Origin: Priapulus caudatus
Lineage: Eukaryota > Priapulida > Priapulimorpha > Priapulimorphida > Priapulidae
Direction of reading: 5' to 3'
NCBI RefSeq assembly: GCF_000485595.1
Contig: NW_014579762.1
Coordinates: 5,875-26,378 of the forward strand
DNA: 20,504 bases
Under the pieces are notes generated by a model. The model searched no databases and had not been told where the DNA came from. It saw only the letters and a list, made by a program, of their open reading frames with translations. Positions 17,005 through 20,504 of this stretch are shown here, piece after piece (the stretch's first letter is position 1; every line of letters begins with the position of its first letter). The position numbers and the translations under genes are program-made.

Positions 17005-17845
17005 AAATGACATTAAACACAAACTAGAATATATGACCAGACCATACTCTTATATAGTATATATAATATATATATATATATAGTATATATAATTAATAAC
17101 ATTATATTATATATATGACCATAATGGACATTAAAGTTGGGAAACACTCCTAATTGGATATCACCCCCATATATGCCGCTTGAAGAGATATTACCTATCA
17201 AACGCAAGGATAAACACTGCACTGCTTCACTGTGGTTCACTACCATGTGCATCGGCATTAGGCCCCATATCAAAAGTTAGAGGATGAACAATTTAGCTCC
17301 GATTAGTTAGTCTGGTATCTTCAGCAGGCTTTGCGAACTCGGTAAAATTTGAAAAACGCCCCCTCAATCTGTTTACACATTTGTCTGCTCCTTGCTTATG
17401 CTTGCTTTTATTGTTGCATATCATACGTTGGTTTCCCATTGGGCGTCTGTACACACCGATACCTAGACCCACATAACATACAACTACACCGACAACACAC
17501 ACTTATTGGCCATGCATATATATATAAATATATACTATATATATATATATGATATATAGTATGATATACTAATATATATGTATATATGTAGATATTTACA
17601 ATATACTGATATACTATGATATACGTATCATCAAACGCCCGCGATAAAAGATCACAAAAACGGCTCTAACTAGGCTACCGTAAACTACGTACCGTATTGC
17701 TCTCTATTTACATGCGTCGTAGAACTAAGTCTGCCTGTCTAGTGTGTCTAGCTCATATTCTTGCAGCTAACTACAGTTACCACTGCGTTCATCGCCTGCT
17801 TCCGCCCTATATCGCCCGCACTACACAGCCAAGCAACCTACCCCA
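17005..17845. other. AT-rich spacer with TA tracts
   Basis: (TA)n tracts lie at ~17056-17092 and ~17517-17630, the second with several GATATA/TATATC inverted steps. Complex sequence between them shows no recognised gene or RNA. Confidence 0.5.
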
Positions 17846-17903
<58 letters not shown>

Positions 17904-17930
17904 CACACAACACCTTACCCCACACACACA
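17846..17930. repeat. (CA)n microsatellite
   Basis: A pure CA run of ~28 units, then CA with short breaks. Confidence 0.95.
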
Positions 17931-18299
17931 TCCATCGTCTCACTCACGCACTCTATCTCCCAATCGTCCCTAGCTACGCTACACGAGCCAGCCTTCAAGA
18001 CGCTCAGCCAACACGCAACATATACAGCCCGAAATCAAACCCGGGGGTAACCGCTTCCCAAAGCACCCTTAACCTCTCTCGAAGACGCGAGGAGAGAGGA
18101 GGACCTATTTACGAGCCTATTTACGCTAAGTTCGCCAGAGAAAGCGCTGAATGCGCTTCTCTCTAGTGATGATGACGATGGCGACACGTGGTGTATTCAC
18201 GTATATACGGAGGATGCTGCGCGGAGACGCGTACAATGAGAGAAGACAGAGAGGTTTGCCGCCGTCGTCATTAGATACGCATCTGTAGAGCATGCCGCC
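17931..18299. other. Complex spacer with small stems
   Basis: CCTCTCTCG can pair with the purine-rich CGAGGAGAGAGG around 18074-18100. AGAGAAAGCGC pairs with GCGCTTCTCT near 18137-18162. On minus, GGGTTTGATTTC near 18042-18053 loosely resembles a tRNA-type B box, but no A box was found. No gene is seen. Confidence 0.4.
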
Positions 18300-18500
18300 G
18301 TGCGTCTGCGCTGCCACGCACGCCCACGGCACGCACGCACACGCACGGTACGCTCGCACGCACTTACGCGCGCACGCACGCTACGCACACACTCACGCAC
18401 GCACGCTCGCACGCCACGCCACGCAGCGCATTACGCTAGCACGCACGCCACGCACTCACGCACGCACGCACTCACGCACACACTACACGGCCACGCACGT
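18300..18500. repeat. (ACGC)n CpG-rich microsatellite, first block
   Basis: ACGC/CACGCACG units with CTCGC and CTACG interruptions. Every unit carries a CpG. Arg/Thr/His frames are repeat translations. Confidence 0.9.
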
Positions 18501-18689
18501 ACGTTCATCACTGATGCGCGCGCCGAAATACGGAGAGAGACAGACGCAGGGGCCGTCGGAGGCCGTTTTCAAATGGCAAAGTTAACGTACGTACGCACGC
18601 ATGCGCCCATGTGTCGCGCTAACGCGACTAAGAGCGTTAGGTTATACCGTGAAGCCGCGCTGGCGTCGCCAAAACGAGGACGAGAAACA
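18501..18689. other. Short complex spacer
   Basis: Mixed sequence between the ACGC and GA blocks. Nothing recognised. Confidence 0.4.
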
Positions 18690-18935
18690 CAAGAAAGCCA
18701 GAGAGAGAGAGAAAGAGACGGAGAGAGAGAGAGACAGAGAAAGCAGAGGAGCAGAGAAGAGAGAGTAAAGCAAGAAAGCTGCGCAAAGAGAGAGAGAATG
18801 AGGGAGAGAGAGAGGAGAAAGAGAGAAAGAAAGAGAGAGAGAGCAGAGAGAGAGCGAGAGCAGGAGCAGCACCGAGCGACAGAGAGCAGAGAGAGCTCCA
18901 CGCTGCGAGAGAAACACGGACAGAGAGATGGGCGC
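18690..18935. repeat. Purine-rich (GAGA)n tract
   Basis: GAGA with AAAG and CAGAG steps. The Arg/Glu frame on plus and the Leu/Ser frame on minus are compositional. Confidence 0.88.
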
Positions 18936-19460
18936 TAGCGGTTATACAGCTACAATATAAGGATAATGGCCAATGCTAACGCGTATATTGCCAGCTGCGT
19001 TATACGCAAACGCCCCCCCCACCAATCCAATAAACCTCCACAACAACCCACCTTCTCCCATCGCATACGTTCTCCCTTCTCCCCTACACCGTCCCCCTCC
19101 TCCCCCTATCGCCCTTCCCAAGTTATGGACGAAGCAGGCGAGAAAATTTAAAATCCGCAGCACGCGCGGGGAAAAAAGAAGAAGAGGGGCGGGCGGCGGT
19201 GCCACCACCCGGATCTTGTGATGCAAGGCGCTAAGACGGAGTAGTAGTAAGTAGCTGTGTACGAGTTAGTGTTATGACGATGATGCAATAAAAAGCGTCG
19301 GCCACGCTACTTGCTGGATGACAATGGGAAGGCCTGACTTCTGACAGTTGGCCTCGGAGCTAGTCCCGAAGCGCCGCGGCGCAACACCTGTTTAGCATTC
19401 AGCAAAGTGCTTAGACTACATGTACAATATGCTCGGTGTCGCCTGCCCTGGTATACAGCC
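18936..19460. other. Complex spacer
   Basis: A C-rich stretch at 19012-19110, then mixed sequence. AATAAAAA at ~19288 could serve as a polyadenylation signal, but no gene upstream supports it. Short frames here lack motifs. Confidence 0.4.
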
Positions 19461-19770
19461 GTGTGTACGCGCCCGCACGCACGCCACGCACGCGACGCAC
19501 GGACGGAGCTAGCCGCACGGCCACGCCCACGGCCACGCTACCGCACGCGACGACGCACGGGCCGCGACGCACGCACGCCACGCCTACCACACGGCACGCA
19601 TGCCACAGACGCACGCCCACGCACGCCACGCACGCACGCACGCACGCACGCACGCGACGCCACGCCACAGCCGCGACCGCCACGCACGCACCACGCACGC
19701 ACCACGCACAGCCGCTACCGCCACGCACGCACGCACGCACAGCCCTACGCACGCACACGCAGCCGTCATT
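19461..19770. repeat. (ACGC)n CpG-rich microsatellite, second block
   Basis: ACGC units with GACGC, CCACGC and CGCTACCGCC variants. Same motif family as 18300-18500, roughly 1.1 kb away and in the same orientation. Confidence 0.9.
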
Positions 19771-19879
19771 AAGATCACCGCATCATTCAGCATCCGCTCC
19801 AGCTCCGCTCCGCATCCTCCGTCACCCGTCTTGCTACTAACGCATCCAGAGTCCATTAGTAATTAGCCACAATTACACT

Positions 19880-20185
19880 AATCACTGTCACTTATCACAT
19901 CAACGTCACCGTCAGCATTCACCGTCAACCGTCTGGCCATCACCGTCACCGCTCAGCATCAAAATCGTCACCGTCACGCATCATCATCACCACAGCCCCA
20001 TCATTGACACCTCAGCGATCATCATCACGACCAGCATCATCGTCACCGTCAGCCATCAGCACACCGTCAGCATCATCATCACCCACCAGCATCATCATAC
20101 ACCGCTCAGCCATCATCGTCACAACCAGCCATCATCGTCACCGTCAGCCATCATCGTCACCGTCAGCATCATCGTCACCGTCACC
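19880..20185. repeat. ATC / GTCACC minisatellite
   Basis: CATCATCGTCACCGTCAGC and shorter variants recur with irregular spacing. The Ser/Pro-rich frame is a repeat translation. Confidence 0.88.
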
Positions 20186-20504
20186 GCCGGCCGCTCGCTC
20201 GCTTCCCAGCCGAACTCGAAAAGAACGCGCACTGTGCGCCTGTCGCCCTCGGCGCGACGACGACGAACGACGATCCGATTGACCGGCGACGGTGATGTTT
20301 ACGCATGGCGCGTCTCGACGAGCTTTACGACGACGCGCTCGCGGGGGCGGCGCGACGACGACGACGACAGACGTCAGGTTGGCCGGCCGCGCGATGACGC
20401 TCACCGTTAACTTGCGGCCCGTATAGGTTTCATCTCGCGTTTCGGGCATCCGGCGCGCGATCCGGCTTGCATCACGCGCATCGCACGTGCGAAAGAGCGC
20501 GGTT
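20186..20504. promoter_or_regulatory. CpG-rich segment running off the window
   Basis: High GC and CpG density, a GC box (GGGGGCGG near 20342) and (CGA)n runs. Possible CpG island or promoter of a gene outside the window. No convincing coding frame. Confidence 0.3.

Noticed and set aside
18040-18060. tRNA or tRNA-derived SINE B box on minus
   Set aside because: Loose match only, and no A box or cloverleaf could be found at the right distance.
18508-18531. Hammerhead ribozyme core (CTGATG...CGAAA)
   Set aside because: The conserved A after CTGATG is a C, and no stems I and III could be placed around it.

Overview
This window looks like nuclear DNA from an animal, most likely a marine-type invertebrate, and it contains no gene that I can recognise. 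By eye, nearly half of it is simple-sequence or short tandem repeat. The blocks are (TA)n, (GT)n/(CA)n, (GCGT)n, (GA)n, (CCAT)n, (CATCC)n and one roughly 3.4 kb (CCTA)n field, together with minisatellites of 22, 28-30, 46 and 64 bp. Short vertebrate-type telomere repeats (TTAGGG) occur twice, which argues weakly against an arthropod (TTAGG). No bacterial operon, phage, CRISPR, tRNA or rRNA feature was seen. Taxon placement is an inference from repeat character only.

Layout: 1-530 holds a minus-strand copy of a short interspersed element with a GGATG tail, then TA and GT/GCGT arrays. 881-1677 is a nested A-B-A structure. Its centre, B, is a second, plus-strand copy of the element at the left edge, and a ~175 bp direct repeat A flanks it. 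2515-2999 is CA-rich, and 3010-3172 is a tandem pair of palindrome-rich units. 3503-6905 is the CCTA field. A low-repeat segment (6906-7745) with one exon-like stretch follows, then a 28-30 bp minisatellite, an AT palindrome cluster, a 620 bp GT/GC block with Z-DNA potential and an ATACAG minisatellite.

9480-11400 is the most gene-like part. It has a GC-rich 23 bp inverted repeat, ETS- and YY1-like motifs, and a complete MITE-like element with 31 bp terminal inverted repeats and a 12 bp direct repeat on each side, carrying TTAGGG repeats inside. After that come two CTCF-like motifs and a CpG-rich segment with an Inr/DPE pair and a good splice donor, which I read as a possible promoter and first exon.

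11450-13830 is lower in repeats and contains the longest non-repetitive open frame (12408-12869), of unknown function. 13835-15002 is CCAT arrays and purine-rich DNA, with a single N at the junction. 15266-15343 has three perfect TGACGTCA sites ahead of a 22 bp minisatellite (15430-15895), then a 64 bp satellite in which two unit types alternate (15951-16450). The last 4 kb holds TA, CA, ACGC, GA and ATC/GTCACC arrays and ends in CpG-rich DNA. Nearly all long open frames here come from repeats whose units lack stop codons and should not be read as proteins.
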